Origin: Fidelibacterota bacterium
GTDB taxonomy: Bacteria; Fidelibacterota; Marinisomatia; Marinisomatales; TCS56
DNA length: 6,577 nt
Reading direction: 5' to 3'
Assembly: GCA_013203015.1 (NCBI GenBank)
Contig: JABMPO010000207.1
Coordinates: forward strand, 1 to 6,577
Below are positions 5,889-6,577 of this stretch, in pieces. A program made the translations under genes and the position numbers. The notes under the pieces are model-generated. The model had not been told where the DNA came from, ran no database searches, and was given only the letters and a program-made list of their open reading frames with translations. Positions within the stretch are counted from its first letter, which is position 1. The number at the start of each line of letters is the position of its first letter.

Positions 5889-6577
5889 TTATGACTGCTC
5901 GGCCTGCCATTCGCTTTTAAGTTTGATAACGGCCTGTCGTAATTCCCGCGTCAACTGGTTGCGTTGATCGTAATTATAGCTATTTGTTTCAATCGGTTGT
6001 CCCAACCGTAATTCGATTGGACGGGGACGCAAATCCCAAGAATTTTTGCGAACCACGGCACTGGTTCCACACATGGCCATTGGCACGATGGGAATACCCA
6101 GGGTCATCCCCAGAACAGCAGCACCTTTTTTGAAATCATGGATTTCGCCATCCAAAGAACGGGTACCTTCGGGATAGATTAGTATTGATCGTGGATTTCG
6201 TTCGATCGACCGCCGGGCTTTTTCCATCGATTCAATTGCCCGTTCCCGATTTTTCCGATCAACAAAAATATGGCCCGCCATCATCATTGCCCAGCCAAAT
6301 ATAGGTATTCGTTTCAATTCTATCTTTGCCAACGATACCAGGTGATTTGGAATGGCCGCGAAGCATAAAGGGATATCAAATGCCGACTCATGATTGCCGG
6401 CGAAAATATATGCTTTGCCCAGGTCCAGCTTTTCTGTACCGCTTATTTTGTAGGGAACAGCGGCGGCCCATAATAAAAGCTGTGCCCAAAGACGCACAAT
6501 AAAATGAATTGCACGACCGCGTCGATCAAATATTCCTACAATAAGAACCAGCGTACTACAAACTGCAGTCCAAACAA
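5889..6577 (-). CDS. plsC: 1-acyl-sn-glycerol-3-phosphate acyltransferase, N-terminus cut by right window edge
   Basis: Membrane enzyme that acylates lysophosphatidic acid to phosphatidic acid in phospholipid synthesis. The first possible start codon in view is a GTG at 6497, but the frame is open for 26 more codons to the edge with no stop. These encode a hydrophobic segment (VCSTLVLIVGIF) and then DRRGRAIHFIVRLWAQ, typical of the family's N-terminal membrane region. The real start is therefore outside the window, and 228 complete codons are visible. Counting from the first complete codon, motif I is NHESAFD (61-67; catalytic His62 and Asp67), motif II is around GHIFVDRKNRE (101-111), motif III is YPEGTRS (134-140), and motif IV is GIPIVPMAMCG (160-170). 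Plain lysophosphatidate specificity is the default call; other lysolipid acyltransferases share these motifs. It is the most upstream gene seen in the run and is followed closely by DUF2851. Confidence 0.93.
   Translation of the reverse strand, partial: VWTAVCSTLVLIVGIFDRRGRAIHFIVRLWAQLLLWAAAVPYKISGTEKLDLGKAYIFAGNHESAFDIPLCFAAIPNHLVSLAKIELKRIPIFGWAMMMAGHIFVDRKNRERAIESMEKARRSIERNPRSILIYPEGTRSLDGEIHDFKKGAAVLGMTLGIPIVPMAMCGTSAVVRKNSWDLRPRPIELRLGQPIETNSYNYDQRNQLTRELRQAVIKLKSEWQAEQS

Noticed and set aside
5884..5910. Earlier ATG for the DUF2851 gene, inside the end of plsC
   Set aside because: The added residues (MAGRAVIII) are not typical of the family. The ATG at 5883, just after the plsC stop, is simpler, though the longer form is not excluded.
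1..6577. CRISPR arrays, tRNA genes, transposons, riboswitches or a defence island
   Set aside because: I saw no regularly spaced repeats, cloverleaf-like segments, transposase motifs or terminal inverted repeats. Nearly all bases are in recognised housekeeping-type genes.

Overview
The window is a single run of nine genes, all on the minus strand, so transcription runs from the right edge (6577) to the left edge (1). There are no RNA genes, mobile elements, CRISPR arrays or long non-coding stretches. The longest gap between genes is 54 bases (4221-4274). Base composition looks mid-range (GC in the 40s by eye) and even throughout, with no sign of recent transfer.

In order of transcription the genes are: a PlsC-type acyltransferase cut by the right edge (5889-6577); a DUF2851 protein of unknown function (4747-5883); a stand-alone ADP-heptose synthase adenylyltransferase, RfaE2/HldE-C type (4275-4760); an MltD-like lytic transglycosylase with C-terminal LysM repeats (2565-4220); a short-type SppA signal peptide peptidase (1684-2583); an HU/IHF-family DNA-binding protein (1392-1682); a 31-residue, very basic protein of the AURKAIP1/COX24 (bS22/mS38-like) type (1287-1382); a secreted S1/P1 nuclease or zinc phospholipase C-like protein (405-1274); and the N-terminal part of exonuclease VII large subunit XseA, cut by the left edge (1-412). 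Four junctions overlap (8, 14 and 19 bases measured at xseA, rfaE2 and sppA, plus a possible one at DUF2851 depending on its start). Others are 1 to 12 bases apart, so translational coupling in one operon is likely.

The content points to a diderm bacterium. A heptose-activating enzyme implies lipopolysaccharide or another heptose glycan, and the MltD-like enzyme acts on periplasmic peptidoglycan. DUF2851, the tiny MPCGKKRK protein and a secreted S1/P1 nuclease together are typical of the Bacteroidota and their relatives (FCB group, including lineages such as Marinimicrobia, Calditrichota or Ignavibacteria). That placement is inference from gene content, not a phylogenetic result.

Functionally the set is mostly envelope housekeeping (membrane lipid synthesis, LPS precursor activation, peptidoglycan turnover, signal peptide clearance), followed by a nucleoid protein, a probable ribosomal small protein and two nucleases. 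I do not see a new defence or mobile system. The points most worth a second look are the DUF2851 protein with its C-terminal cysteine cluster, the tiny basic gene that standard gene finders can miss, the zinc-ligand pattern of the S1/P1-like protein, and a possible Bacteroidota-style promoter before the transglycosylase gene.
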